Shown here: one piece after another, positions 1-13,262 of the stretch
How the letters are laid out: the number at the start of each line of letters is the position of its first letter
How positions within the stretch are numbered: the first letter of the stretch is position 1
NCBI GenBank assembly: GCA_958298945.1
Contig: OY282610.1
Coordinates: 53,637,667 to 53,701,666, forward strand
Source: Atherix ibis
Lineage: Eukaryota; Arthropoda; Insecta; Diptera; Athericidae
DNA length: 64,000 nt
Direction of reading: 5' to 3'
Position numbers and translations under genes: made by a program
The notes under the pieces: model-generated
Told to the model about the DNA's origin: nothing
Database searches by the model: none
What the model saw: only the letters and a program-made list of their open reading frames with translations

Positions 1-921
1 GTTTCACATATGTATGCGCATTAACATCATTAAACAAATTTTCGAAAAAATTCCCTTTTTCATAGAAAAATAGAAATTTTAAAAAAAATTTAATGATCTT
101 TTGGCAAATTTTTCTCAAAACTCCCACCAAAATTTATCGTGACATGTCATTTTCCTTCCAATCATTATACTAAGAGTCATGGAAGATTTGCCTGAAAGTG
201 TGCAATGACACCACAAAATAAATTCTAAAAAACCTTAATTTTTATACAGAAAAAACGAATTTTAATAAAGAAAACAATTAATTTTATGAATTTTTTTTCA
301 AAATCACCAACAAAAATTTATCCAGAAAGGATATACTCATTTCAATCGAGAAAATATGTATTGGAGAAGCTTTGCCTGAAAGTACGCAATGACACCATAA
401 AAACAATTCTAAAAACCTTAATTTGTATACAAAAAAAAAACGAATTTTAAGAAAGAAAACTATAAATTTTATGATTTTTTCTCAAAATCACCAACAAAAA
501 TTTATCCAGAAAGGATATTCTCATTCCAATCGAGCAAATATGCATTGAAGAAGCTTTCCCTAAAAGTACGCAATGACACCATAAAAACAATTCTAAAAAC
601 CTTAATTTTTATACAAAAAAAATGAATTTTAAGAAAGAAAACCATAAATTTTATGAATTTTTTCTCAAAATCACCAACAAAAATTTATCCAGAAATGATA
701 TTCTCATTCCAATCGAGAAAATATGCATTGGAGAAGCTTTGCCGGAAAGTATGCAATGACACCATAAAAACAATTCTAAAAACCTTAATTTTTATACAAA
801 AAAAATGAATTTTAAGAAAGAAAACCATAAATTTTATGAATTTTTTCCCAAAACCACCAACAAAAATTTATCCAAAAAGAATTTTCTCATTCCAATGAGA
901 ATAATATGAATTGGAGAAGCT
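1..921 (+). repeat. HOR copy 1 (partial, 5' cut): F(end)-G-ABC-D(start)
   Basis: The window opens inside an F monomer, at the words 'cacatatg' and 'atgcgcat'. G follows (anchor about 129), then three classic monomers with anchors at 310, 494 and 677, then the first part of D (anchor 860). This copy has more private differences than later ones. Examples are 'ggatatactc' near 328, 'gagcaaatatgcattgaag' near 532, 'gccggaaag' near 741 and 'ttttttccc' near 841. Confidence 0.9.
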
Positions 922-2730
922 TTGCCTGAAAGTGCACAATCATACCCCAAACAAACATCTCCAAAAAACCACCATTTTCATAGAGAAAAACAAATTTTAA
1001 GAGAAAGTGGACTCAGTGTAATAATTGTTGCCTCCTATTTTTTGAGAAAACTGGGTGCCTGGTGTAAAAATTGGATTTTCGTGAATATTGTCACAAATTT
1101 TCGAATTTTTGTGGTTTTTTGCATATCTTTAGGTGGTCAATTTATTTTGCTTTCAGTAAATAAAAAATTTAATTTTAGGCAATTTTTTTTTAATAGTGCT
1201 CACAAAAATTTATTCTGAAAGTATATTCCTTTTTCGATCAGGATAATATGGATCTAGAAGGCTATGTTAAAGTGTATGTAATGAAACCATGAAACAAATT
1301 GCCATTTTTATCCAAAAAAGCAAACTTTATTTTTAAAAAAATACAGCGAACTTTAGGTATTTTTTTTTAAAACGCCTGGAAAAAATTTTCCTGTAAGGAC
1401 TTTTTTAGTCCGATCAGGATAATAAGAATAATTATTAGTTTCACATATGTATGCGCATTAACATCATTAAACAAATTTTCGAAAAAATTTCCTTTTTCAT
1501 AGAAAAATAGAAATTTAAAAAAAAATTTAATGATCTTTTGGCAAATTTTTCTCAAAACTCCCACCGAAATTTATCGTGACATGTCATTTTCCTTCCAATC
1601 ATTATATTAAGAGTCATAGAAGGTTTGCCTGAAAGTGTGCAATGACACCACAAAATAAATTCTAAAAAACCTTAATTTTTATACAAAAAAAACGAATTTT
1701 AATAAAGAAAACAATTAATTTTATGAATTTTTTCTCAAAATCACCAACAAAAATTTATCCAGAAAGGATATTCTCATTCCAATCGAGAAAATATGTATTG
1801 GAGAAGCTTTGCCTGAAAGTACGCAATGACACCATAAAAACAATTCTAAAAACCTTAATTTGTATACAAAAAAAAACGAATTTTAAGAAAGAAAACTATA
1901 AATTTTATGAATTTTTTCTCAAAATCACCAACAAAAATTTATCCAGAAAGGATATTCTCATTCCAATCGAGAAAATATGTATTGGAGAAGCTTTGCCTGA
2001 AAGTACGCAATGACACCATAAAAACAATTCTAAAAACCTTAATTTGTATACAAAAAAAAAACGAATTTTAGGAAAGAAAACTATAAATTTTATGAATTTT
2101 TTCTCAAAATCACCAACAAAAATTTATCCAGAAAGGATATTCTCATTCCAATCGAGAAAATATGCATTGGAGAAGCTTTGCCTAAAAGTACGCAATGACA
2201 CCATAAAAACCGTTCTAAAAACCTTAATTTTTATACAAAAAAAAACGAATTTTAATAAAGAAAACAATTAATTTTATGAATTTTTTCTCAAAATCACCAA
2301 CAAAAATTTATCCAGAAAGGATATTCTCATTCCAATTGAGAAAATATGCATTGGAGAAGCTTTGCCTAAAAGTACGCAATGACACCATAAAAACCGTTCT
2401 AAAAACCTTAATTTTTATACAAAAAAAAAACGAATTTTAAGAAAGAAAACCATAAATTTTATGAATTTTTTCTCAAAATCGCCAACAAAAATTTATCCAG
2501 AAATGATATTCTCATTCCAATCGAGAAAATATGCATTGGAGAAGCTTTGCCTGAAAGTACGCAATGACACCATAAAAACAATTCTAAAAACCTTAATTTT
2601 TATACAAAAAAAAATGAATTTTAAGAAAGAAAACCATAAATTTTATGAATTTTTTCTCAAAACCACCAACAAAAATTTATCCAGAAAGAATTTTCTCATT
2701 CCAATGAGAATAATATGAATTGGAGAAGCT
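922..2730 (+). repeat. HOR copy 2: D-X-E-F-G-AABBC (1809 bp)
   Basis: Full copy with five classic monomers. The two A monomers carry 'tgtattgg', 'cctgaaag' and 'tttgtatac'. The two B monomers carry 'tgcattgg', 'cctaaaag' and 'accgttct'. The final C carries 'gaaatgat' and is followed by D. A private 'gaaagtatattcc' replaces 'gaaaggatattcc' at the start of E near 1216. Confidence 0.95.
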
Positions 2731-4356
2731 TTGCCTGAAAGTGCACAATCATACCCCAAACAAACATCTCCAAAAAACCACCATTTTCATAGAGAAAAAC
2801 AAATTTTAAGAGAAAGTGGACTCAGTGTAATAATTGTTGCCTCCTATTTTTTGAGAAAACTGGGTGCCTGGTGTAAAAATTGGATTTTCGTGAATATTGT
2901 CACAAATTTTCGAATTTTTGTGGTTTTTTGCATATCTTTAGGTAGTCAATTTATTTTGCTTTCAGTAAATAAAAAATTTAATTTTAGGCAATTTTTTTTT
3001 AATAGTGCTCACAAAAATTTATTCTGAAAGGATATTCCTTTTTCGATCAGGATAATATGGATCTAGAAGGCTATGTTAAAGTGTATGTAATGAAACCATG
3101 AAACAAATTGCCATTTTTATCCAAAAAAGCAAACTTTATTTTTAAAAAAATACAGCGAACTTTAGGTATTTTTTTTTAAAACGCCTGGAAAAAATTTTCC
3201 TGTAAGGACTTTTTTAGTCCGATCAGGATAATAAGAATAATTATTAGTTTCACATATGTATGCGCATTAACATCATTAAACAAATTTTCGAAAAAATTTC
3301 CTTTTTCATAGAAAAATAGAAATTTAAAAAAAAATTTAATGATCTTTTGGCAAATTTTTCTCAAAACTCCCACCGAAATTTATCGTGACATGTCATTTTC
3401 CTTCCAATCATTATATTAAGAGGCATAGAAGGTTTGCCTGAAAGTGTGCAATGACACCACAAAATAAATTCTAAAAAACCTTAATTTTTATACAAAAAAA
3501 ACGAATTTTAATAAAGAAAACAATTAATTTTATGAATTTTTTCTCAAAATCACCAACAAAAATTTATCCAGAAAGGATATTCTCATTCCAATCGAGAAAA
3601 TATGTATTGGAGAAGCTTTGCCTGAAAAGACGCAATGACACCATAAAAACAATTCTAAAAACCTTAATTTGTATACAAAAAAAAAACGAATTTTAAGAAA
3701 GAAAACTATAAATTTTATGAATTTTTTCTCAAAATCACCAACAAAAATTTATCCAGAAAGGATATTCTCATTCCAATCGAGAAAATATGTATTGGAGAAG
3801 CTTTGCCTGAAAAAACGCAATGACACCATAAAAACAATTCTAAAAACCTTAATTTGTATACAAAAAAAAAACGAATTTTAGGAAAGAAAACTATAAATTT
3901 TATGAATTTTTTCTCAAAATCACCAACAAAAATTTATCCAGAAAGGATATTCTCATTCCAATCGAGAAAATATGCATTGGAGAAGCTTTGCCTAAAAGTA
4001 CGCAATGACACCATAAAAAACCGTTCTAAAAACCTTAATTTTTATATTAAAAAAAACGAATTTTAAGAAAGAAAACCATAAATTTTATGAATTTTTTCTC
4101 AAAATCACCAACAAAAATTTATCCAGAAATGATATTCTCATTCCAATCGAGAAAATATGCATTGGAGAAGCTTTGCCTGAAAGTTCGCAATGACACCATA
4201 AAAACAATTCTAAAAACCTTAATTTTTATACAAAAAAAAATGAATTTTAAGAAAGAAAACCATAAATTTTATGAATTTTTTCTCAAAACCACCAACAAAA
4301 ATTTATCCAGAAAGAATTTTCTCATTCCAATGAGAATAATATGAATTGGAGAAGCT
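2731..4356 (+). repeat. HOR copy 3: D-X-E-F-G-AABC (1626 bp)
   Basis: Four classic monomers. Private marks are 'ggtagtcaattt' in X near 2941, 'aagaggcatag' in G near 3420, and the one-base changes 'gaaaagacgc' (near 3625) and 'gaaaaaacgc' (near 3809) in the two A monomers. Confidence 0.95.
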
Positions 4357-5978
4357 TTGCCTGAAAGTGCACAATCATACCCCAAACAAACATCTCCAAA
4401 AAACCACCATTTTCATAGAGAAAAACAAATTTTAAGAGAAAGTGGACTCAGTGTAATAATTGTTGCCTCCTATTTTTTGAGAAAACTGGGTGCCTGGTGT
4501 AAAAATTGGATTTTCGTGAATATTGTCACAAATTTTCGAATTTTTGTGGTTTTTTGCATATCTTTAGGTGGTCAATTTATTTTGATTTCAGTAAATAAAA
4601 AATTTAATTTTAGGCAATTTTTTTTTAATAGTGCTCACAAAAAATTATTCTGAAAGGATATTCCTTTTTCGATCAGGATAATATGGATCTAGAAGGCTAT
4701 GTTAAAGTGTATGTAATGAAACCATGAAACAAATTGCCATTTTTATCCAAAAAAGCAAACTTTATTTTTAAAAAAATACAGCGAACTTTAGGTATTTTTT
4801 TTTAAAACGCCTGGAAAAAATTTTCCTGTAAGGACTTTTTTAGTCCGATCAGGATAATAAGAATAATTATTAGTTTCACATATGTATGCGCATTAACATC
4901 ATTAAACAAATTTTCGAAAAAATTTCCTTTTTCATAGAAAAATAGAAATTTAAAAAAAAATTTAATGATCTTTTGGCAAATTTTTCTCAAAACTCCCACC
5001 GAAATTTATCGTGACATGTCATTTTCCTTCCAATCATTATATTAAGAGTCATAGAAGGTTTGCCTGAAAGCGTGCAATGACACCACAAAATAAATTCTAA
5101 GAAACCTTAATTTTTATACAAAAAAAAACGAATTTTAATAAAGAAAACAATTAATTTTATGAATTTTTTCTCAAAATCACCAACAAAAATTTATCCAGAA
5201 AGGATATTCTCATTCCAATCGAGAAAATATATATTGGAGAAGCTTTGCCTGAAAGTACGCAATGACACCATAAAAACAATTCTAAAAACCTTGATTTGTA
5301 TACAAAAAAAACGAATTTTAAGAAAGAAAACTATAAATTTTATGAATTTTTTCTCAAAATCACCAACAAAAATTTATCCAGAAAGGATATTCTCATTCCA
5401 ATCGAGAAAATATGTATTGGAGAAGCTTTGCCTGAAAGTACGCAATGACACCATAAAAACAATTCTAAAAACCTTAATTTGTATACAAAAAAAAAACGAA
5501 TTTTAGGAAAGAAAACTATAAATTTTATGAATTTTTTCTCAAAATCACCAACAAAAATTTATCCAGAAAGGATATTCTCATTCCAATCGAGAAAATATAC
5601 ATTGGAGAAGCTTTGCCTAAAAGTACGCAATGACACCATAAAAACCGTTCTAAAAACCTTAATTTTTATACAAAAAAAACGAATTTTAATAAAGAAAACA
5701 ATTAATTTTATGAATTTTTTCTCAAAATCACCAACAAAAATTTATCCAGAAATGATATTCTCATTCCAATCGAAAAAATATGCATTGGAGAAGCTTTGCC
5801 TGAAAGTACGCAATGACACCATAAAAACAATTCTAAAACCCTTAATTTTTATACAAAAAAAATGAATTTTAAGAAAGAAAACCATAAATTTTATGAATTT
5901 TTTCTCAAAACCACCAACAAAAATTTATCCAGAAAGAATTTTCTCATTCCAATGAGAATAATATGAATTGGAGAAGCT
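4357..5978 (+). repeat. HOR copy 4: D-X-E-F-G-AABC (1622 bp)
   Basis: Four classic monomers. Private marks include 'ttttgatttcag' in X near 4581, 'gaaagcgtgc' in G near 5066, 'aatatatattgg' in the first A near 5226 and 'aatatacattgg' in B near 5595. Confidence 0.95.
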
Positions 5979-7600
5979 TTCCCTGAAAGTGCACAATCAT
6001 ACCCCAAACAAACATCTCCAAAAAACCACCATTTTCATAGAGAAAAACAAATTTTAAGAGAAAGTGGACTCAGTGTAATAATTGTTGCCTCCTATTTTTT
6101 GAGAAAACTGGGTGCCTGGTGTAAAAATTGGATTTTCGTGAATATTGTCACAAATTTTCGAATTTTTGTGGTTTTTTGCATATCTTTAGGTGGTCAATTT
6201 ATTTTGCTTTCAGTAAATAAAAAATTTAATTTTAGGCAATTTTTTTTTAATAGTGCTCACAAAAATTTATTCTGAAAGGATATTCCTTTTTCGATCAGGA
6301 TAATATGAATCTAGAAGGCTATGTTAAAGTGTATGTAATGAAACCATGAAACAAATTGCCATTTTTATCCAAAAAAGCAAACTTTATTTTTAAAAAAATA
6401 CAGCGAACTTTAGGTATTTTTTTTTAAAACGCCTGGAAAAAATTTCCTGTAAGGACTTTTTTAGTCCGATCAGGATAATAAGAATAATTATTAGTTTCAC
6501 ATATGTATGCGCATTAACATCATTAAACAAATTTTCGAAAAAATTTCCTTTTTCATAGAAAAATAGAAATTTAAAAAAAAATTTAATGATCTTTTGGCAA
6601 ATTTTTCTCAAAACTCCCACCGAAATTTATCGTGACATGTCATTTTCCTTCCAATCATTATATTAAGATCATAGAAGGTTTGCCTGAAAGTGTGCAATGA
6701 CACCACAAAATAAATTCTAAAAAACCTTAATTTTTATACAAAAAAAAACGAATTTTAATAAATAAAACAATTAATTTTATGAATTTTTTCTCAAAATCAC
6801 CAACAAAAATTTATCCAGAAAGGATATTCTCATTCCAATCGAGAAAATATGTATTGGAGAAGCTTTGCCTGAAAGTACGCAATGACACCATAAAAACAAT
6901 TCTAAAAACCTTAATTTGTATACAAAAAAAAAACGAATTTTAAGAAAGAAAACTATAAATTTTATGAATTTTTTCTCAAAATCACCAACAAAAATTTATC
7001 CAGAAAGGATATTCTCATTCCAATCGAGAAAATATGTATTGGAGAAGCTTTGCCTGAAAGTACGCAATGACACCATAAAAACAATTCTAAAAACCTTAAT
7101 TTGTATACAAAAAAAAAAGAATTTTAGGGAAGAAAACTATAAATTTTATGAATTTTTTCTCAAAATCACCAACAAAAATTTATCCAGAAAGGATATACTC
7201 ATTCCAATCGAGAAAATATGCATTGGAGAAGCTTTGCCTAAAAGTACGCAATGACACCATAAAAACCGTTCTAAAAACCTTAATTTTTATATAAAAAAAA
7301 CGAATTTTAAGAAAGAAAACCATAAATTTTATGAATTTTTTCTCAAAATCACCAACAAAAATTTATCCAGAAATGATATTCTCATTGCAATCGAGAAAAT
7401 ATGCATTGGAGAAGCTTTGCCTGAAAGTACGCAATGACACCATAAAAACAATTCTAAAAACCTTAATTTTTATACAAAAAAAAATGAATTTTAAGAAAGA
7501 AAACCATAAATTTTATGAATTTTTTCTCAAAACCACCAACAAAAATTTATCCAGAAAGAATTTTCTCATTCCAATGAGAATAATATGAATTGGAGAAGCT
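5979..7600 (+). repeat. HOR copy 5: D-X-E-F-G-AABC (1622 bp)
   Basis: Four classic monomers. At 5979-5981 the usual TTG of D is TTC. The reading frame that recurs here in other copies therefore has no start, which fits non-coding DNA. F is one base shorter at 'ggaaaaaatttcctg' (near 6432), and 'aagatcatag' in G near 6665 lacks one base. Confidence 0.95.
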
Positions 7601-8857
7601 TTGCCTGAAAGTGCACAATCATACCCCAAACAAACATCTCCAAAAAAACCACCATTTTCATAGAGAAAAACAAATTTTAAGAGAAAGTGGACTCAGTGTA
7701 ATAATTGTTGCCTCCTATTTTTTGAGAAAACTGGGTGCCTGGTGTAAAAATTGGATTTTCGTGAATATTGTCACAAATTTTCGAATTTTTGTGGTTTTTT
7801 GCATATCTTTAGGTGGTCAATTTATTTTGCTTTCAGTAAATAAAAAATTTAATTTTAGGCAATTTTTTTTTAATAGTGCTCACAAAAATTTATTCTGAAA
7901 GGATATTCCTTTTTCGATCAGGATAATATGGATCTAGAAGGCTATGTTAAAGTGTATGTAATGAAACCATGAAACAAATTGCCATTTTTATCCAAAAAAG
8001 CAAACTTTATTTTTAAAAAAATACAGCGAACTTTAGGTATTTTTTCTTAAAACGCCTGGAAAAAATTTTCCTGTAAGGGACTTTTTTAGTCCGATCAGGA
8101 TAATAAGAATAATTATTAGTTTCACATATGTATGCGCATTAACATCATTAAACAAATTTTCGAAAAAATTTCCTTTTTTCATAGAAAAAAAGAAATTTAA
8201 AAAAAAATTTAATGATCTTTTGGCAAATTTTTCTCAAAACTCCCACCGAAATTTATCGTGACATGTCATTTTTCCTTCCAATCATTATATTAAGAGTCAT
8301 AGAAGGTTTGCCTGAAAGTGTGCAATCCACAACACCACAAAATAAATTCTAAAAAACCTTAATTTTTATACAAAAAAAAACGAATTTTAATAAAGAAAAC
8401 AATTAATTTTATGAATTTTTTCTCAAAATCACCAACAAAAATTTATCCAGAAAGGATATTCTCATTCCAATCGAGAAAATATGTATTGGAGAAGCTTTGC
8501 CTGAAAGTACACAATGACACCATAAAAACAATTCTAAAAACCTTAATTTGTATACAAAAAAAAAAACGAATTTTAAGAAAGAAAACTATAAATTTTATGA
8601 ATTTTTTCTCAAAATCACCAACAAAAATTTATCCAGAAATGATATTCTCATTCCAATCGAGAAAATATGCATTGGAGAAGCTTTGCCTGAAAGTACGCAA
8701 TGACACCATAAAAACAATTCTAAAAACCTTAATTTTTATACAAAAAAAATGAATTTTAAGAAAGAAAACCATAAATTTTATGAATTTTTTCTCAAAACCA
8801 CCAACAAAAATTTATCTAGAAAGAATTTTCTCATAAATAATTCATAAAATTTATGGA
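7601..8857 (+). repeat. HOR copy 6a: D-X-E-F-G-AC then truncated D (1257 bp)
   Basis: Only two classic monomers (A at about 8411, C at about 8597). The D that follows (anchor 8804) breaks at 8834. The rest of D and all of X are missing, replaced by a 23-base filler at 8835-8857. G carries the rare 'gtgcaatccacaaca' variant near 8321. The A monomer carries 'gtacacaatg', shared with copy 11a at a distance of 8.35 kb. Confidence 0.92.
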
Positions 8858-8860
8858 ACA
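8831..8860 (+). repeat. D/X deletion junction with inverted filler (copy 6)
   Basis: The D to E anchor distance is 54 bp here (8804 to 8858) instead of 342, a net loss of 288 bp. The filler at 8835-8857 contains 18 bases (8839-8856) that are the exact reverse complement of the linker ending C and preceding D. The flanking bases show that this is an inverted copy and not the near-palindromic linker read directly. Confidence 0.88.
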
Positions 8861-9836
8861 AAAATTTATTCTGAAAGGATATTCCTTTTTCGATCAGGAT
8901 AATATGGATCTAGAAGGCTATGTTAAAGTGTATGTAATGAAACCATGAAACAAATTGCCATTTTTATCCAAAAAAGCAAACTTTATTTTTAAAAAAATAC
9001 AGCGAACTTTAGGTATTTTTTTTTAAAACGCCTGGAAAAAATTTTCCTGTAAGGACTTTTTTAGTCCGATCAGGATAATAAGAATAATTATTAGTTTCAC
9101 ATATGTATGCGCATTAACATCATTAAACAAATTTTCGAAAAAATTTCCTTTTTTCATAGAAAAATAGAAATTTAAAAAAAAATTTAATGATCTTTTGGCA
9201 AATTTTTCTCAAAACTCCCACCGAAATTTATCGTGACATGTCATTTTCCTTCCAATCATTATATTAAGAGTCATAGAAGGTTTGCCTGAAAGTGTGCAAT
9301 CCACAACACCACAAAATAAATTCTAAAAAACCTTAATTTTTATACAAAAAAAACGAATTTTAATAAAGAAAACAATTAATTTTATGAATTTTTTCTCAAA
9401 ATCACCAACAAAAATTTATCCAGAAAGGATATTCTCATTCCAATCGAGAAAATATGTATTGGAGAAGCTTTGCCTGAAAGTACGCAATGACACCATAAAA
9501 ACAATTCTAAAAACCTTAATTTGTATACAAAAAAAAACGAATTTTAAGAAAGAAAACTATAAATTTTATGAATTTTTTCTCAAAATCACCAACAAAAATT
9601 TATCCAGAAATGATATTCTCATTCCAATCGAGAAAATATGCATTGGAGAAGCTTTGCCTGAAAGTACGCAATGACACCATAAAAACAATTCTAAAAACCT
9701 TAATTGTTATACAAAAAAAATGAATTTTAAGAAAGAAAACCATAAATTTTATGAATTTTTTCTCAAAACCACCAACAAAAATTTATCTAGAAAGAATTTT
9801 CTCATTCCAATGAGTATAATATGAATTGGAGAAGCT
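8858..9836 (+). repeat. HOR copy 6b: E-F-G-AC, lacking X and most of D (979 bp)
   Basis: Starts directly at the E anchor after the deletion junction, so the copy lacks X and most of D. G again has the 'ccacaaca' variant at about 9301. Two classic monomers follow, A (about 9384) and C (about 9568). The next D carries 'ttatctagaaag' and 'aatgagtataatatg', both shared with the D at about 21225. Confidence 0.92.
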
Positions 9837-11825
9837 TTGCCTGAAAGTGCACAATCATACTCCAAACAAACATCTCCAAAAAACCACCATTTTCATAGAG
9901 AAAAACAAATTTTAAGAGAAAGTGGACTCAGTGTAATAATTGTTGCCTCCTATTTTTTGAGAAAACTGGGTGCCTGGTGTAAAAATTGGATTTTCGTGAA
10001 TATTGTCACAAATTTTCGAATTTTTGTGGTTTTTTGCATATCTTTAGGTGGTCAATTTATTTTGCTTTCAGTAAATAAAAAATTTAATTTTAGGCAATTT
10101 TTTTTTAATAGTGCTCACAAAAATTTATTCTGAAAGGATATTCCTTTTTCGATCAGGATAATATGGATCTAGAAGGCTATGTTAAAGTGTATGTAATGAA
10201 ACCATGAAACAAATTGCCATTTTTATCCAAAAAAATAAACTTTATTTTTAAAAAAATACAGCGAACTTTAGGTATTTTTTTTTAAAACGCCTGGAAAAAA
10301 TTTCCTGTAAGGACTTTTTTAGTCCGATCAGGATAATAAGAATAATTATTAGTTTCACATATGTATGCGCATTAACATCATTAAACAAATTTTCGAAAAA
10401 ATTTCCTTTTTCATAGAAAAATAGAAATTTAAAAAAAAATTTAATGATCTTTTGGCAAATTTTTCTCAAAACTCCCACCGAAATTTATCGTGACATGTCA
10501 TTTTCCTTCCAATCATTATATTAAGAGTCATAGAAGGTTTGCCTGAAAGTGTGCAATGACACCACAAAATAAATTCTAAAAAACCTTAATTTTTATACAA
10601 AAAAAACGAATTTTAATAAAGAAAACAATTAATTTTATGAATTTTTTCTCAAAATCACCAACAAAAATTTATCCAGAAAGGATATTCTCATTCCAATCGA
10701 AAAAATATGTATTGGAGAAGCTTTGCCTGAAAGTACGCAATGACACCATAAAAACAATTCTAAAAACCTTAATTTGTATACAAAAAAAAAAACGAATTTT
10801 AAGAAAGAAAACTATAAATTTTATGAATTTTTTCTCAAAATCACCAACAAAAATTTATCCAGAAAGGATATTCTCATTCCAATCGAGAAAATATATATTG
10901 GAGAAGCTTTGCCTGAAAGTACGCAATGACACCATAAAAACAATTCTAAAAACCTTAATTTGTATACAAAAAAAAACGAATTTTAGGAAAGAAAACTATA
11001 AATTTTATGAATTTTTTCTCAAAATCACCAACAAAAATTTATCCAGAAAGGATATTCTCATTCCAATCGAGAAAATATGCATTGGAGAAGCTTTGCCTAA
11101 AAGTACGCAATGACACCATAAAAACCGTTCTAAAAACCTTAATTTTTATACAAAAAAAACGAATTTTAATAAAGAAAACAATTGATTTTATGAATTTTTT
11201 CTCAAAATCACCAACAAAAATTTATCCAGAAAGGATATTCTCATTCCAATCGAGAAAATATGCATTGGAGAAGCTTTGCCTAAAAGTGCGCAATGACACC
11301 ATAAAAACCGTTCTAAAAACCTTAATTTTTATACAAAAAAAACGAATTTTAAGAAAGAAAACCATAAATTTTATGAATTTTTTCTCAAAATCACCAACAA
11401 AAATTTATCCAGAAAGGATATTCTCATTCCAATCGAGAAAATATGTATTGGAGAAGCTTTGCCTGAAAGTACGCAATGACACCATAAAAACAATTCTAAA
11501 AACCTTAATTTGTATACAAAAAAAACGAATTTTAGGAAAGAAAACTATAAATTTTATGAATTTTTTCTCAAAATCACCAACAAAAATTTATCCAGAAATG
11601 ATATTCTCATTCCAATCGAGAAAATATGCATTGGAGAAGCTTTGCCTGAAAGTACGCAATGACACCACAAAAACAATTCTAAAAACCTTAATTTTTATAC
11701 AAAAAAAATGAATTTTAAGAAAGAAAACCATAAATTTTATGAATTTTTTCTCAAAACCACCAAACAAAAATTTATCCAGAAAGAATTTTCTCATTCTAAT
11801 GAGAATAATATGAATTGGAGAAGCT
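9837..11825 (+). repeat. HOR copy 7: D-X-E-F-G-AABBAC (1989 bp)
   Basis: Six classic monomers with an extra A between B and C, the same string as copy 12. D has 'catactccaaac' near 9856, otherwise seen only near 21293. F has the one-base-shorter 'ggaaaaaatttcctg'. Confidence 0.95.
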
Positions 11826-13262
11826 TTGCCTGAAAGTGCACAATCATACCCCAAACAAACATCTCCAAAAAACCACCATTTTCATAGAGAAAAACAAATT
11901 TTAAGAGAAAGTGGACTCAGTGTAATAATTGTTGCCTCCTATTTTTTGAGAAAACTGGGTGCCTGGTGTAAAAATTGGATTTTCGTGAATATTGTCACAA
12001 ATTTTCGAATTTTTGTGGTTTTTTGCATATCTTTAGGTGGTCAATTTATTTTGCTTTCAGTAAATAAAAATTTAATTTTAGGCAATTTTTTTTTAATAGT
12101 GCTCACAAAAATTTATTCTGAAAGGATATTCCTTTTTCGATCAGGATAATATGGATCTAGAAGGCTATGTTAAAGTGTATGTAATGAAACCATGAAACAA
12201 ATTGCCATTTTTATCCAAAAAAGCAAACTTTATTTTTAAAAAAATACAGCGAACTTTAGGTATTTTTTTTTAAAACGCCTGGAAAAAATTTCCTGTAAGG
12301 ACTTTTTTAGTCCGATCAGGATAATAAGAATAATTATTAGTTTCACATATATATGCGCATTAACATCATTAAACAAATTTTCGAAAAAATTTCCTTTTTC
12401 ATAGAAAAAAAGAAATTTAAAAAAAAATTTAATGATCTTTTGGCAAATTTTTCTCAAAACTCCCACCGAAATTTATCGTGACATGTCATTTTCCTTCCAA
12501 TCATTATATTAAGAGTCATAGAAGGTTTGCCTGAAAGTGTGCAATGACACCACAAAATAAATTCTAAAAAACCTTAATTTTTATACAAAAAAAACGAATT
12601 TTAATAAAGAAAACAATTAATTTTATAAATTTTTTCTCAAAATCACCAACAAAAATTTATCCAGAAAGGATATTCTCATTCCAATCGAGAAAATATGTAT
12701 TGGAGAAGCTTTGCCTGAAAGTACGCAATGACACCATAAAAACAATTCTAAAAACCTTAATTTGTATACAAAAAAAAACGAATTTTAAGAAAGAAAACTA
12801 TAAATTTTATGAATTTTTTCTCAAAATCACCAACAAAAATTTATCCAGAAAGGATATTCTCATTCCAATCGAGAAAATATGTATTGGAGAAGCTTTGCCT
12901 GAAAGTACGCAATGACACCATAAAAACAATTCTAAAAACCTTAATTTGTATAAAAAAAAAAAACGAATTTTAGGAAAGAAAACTATAAATTTTATGAATT
13001 TTTTCTCAAAATCACCAACAAAAATTTATCCAGAAAGGATATTCTCATTCCAATTGAGAAAATATGCATTGGAGAAGCTTTGCCTAAAATTACGCAATGA
13101 CACCATAAAAACCGTTCTAAAAACCTTAATTTTTATACAAAAAAAATGAATTTTAAGAAAGAAAACCATAAATTTTATGAATTTTTTCTCAAAACCACCA
13201 ACAAAAATTTATCCAGAAAGAATTTTCTCATTCCAATGAGAATAATATGAATTGGAGAAGCT
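11826..13262 (+). repeat. HOR copy 8: D-X-E-F-G-AA-B/C hybrid (1437 bp)
   Basis: Three classic monomers. The last begins as B ('tgcattgg', 'cctaaaat', 'accgttct') but ends with the C-type tail 'aaaaaaaatgaatttt' and runs directly into D, so it is a B/C hybrid. X has one A fewer in 'aaataaaaattt' near 12062, which shifts the recurring open frame. Confidence 0.93.

Noticed and set aside
922..1218. Recurring 98-codon plus-strand open frame across D and X as a real gene family
   Set aside because: It starts at TTG, has no recognisable domain, is broken by frameshifts or stops in several copies (7601, 11826, 15956, 29687) and lies wholly inside tandem satellite units.
1367..1564. Recurring 65-codon minus-strand open frame in F as a small membrane protein
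   Set aside because: The apparent hydrophobic stretch is a translation of A/T-rich sequence. The start is GTG and the frame exists only because F is homogenised between HOR copies.
8835..8857. Filler at the D/X deletion as a fragment of foreign DNA
   Set aside because: Eighteen of its 23 bases are an exact reverse complement of the local monomer linker, so a local template explains it.
11007..11711. 234-codon open frame across several classic monomers as a repeat protein
   Set aside because: It arises only when A-tract lengths keep the 184-bp monomers in frame. Neighbouring runs lose the frame after one extra A, so it is periodic DNA, not a tandem-repeat protein.
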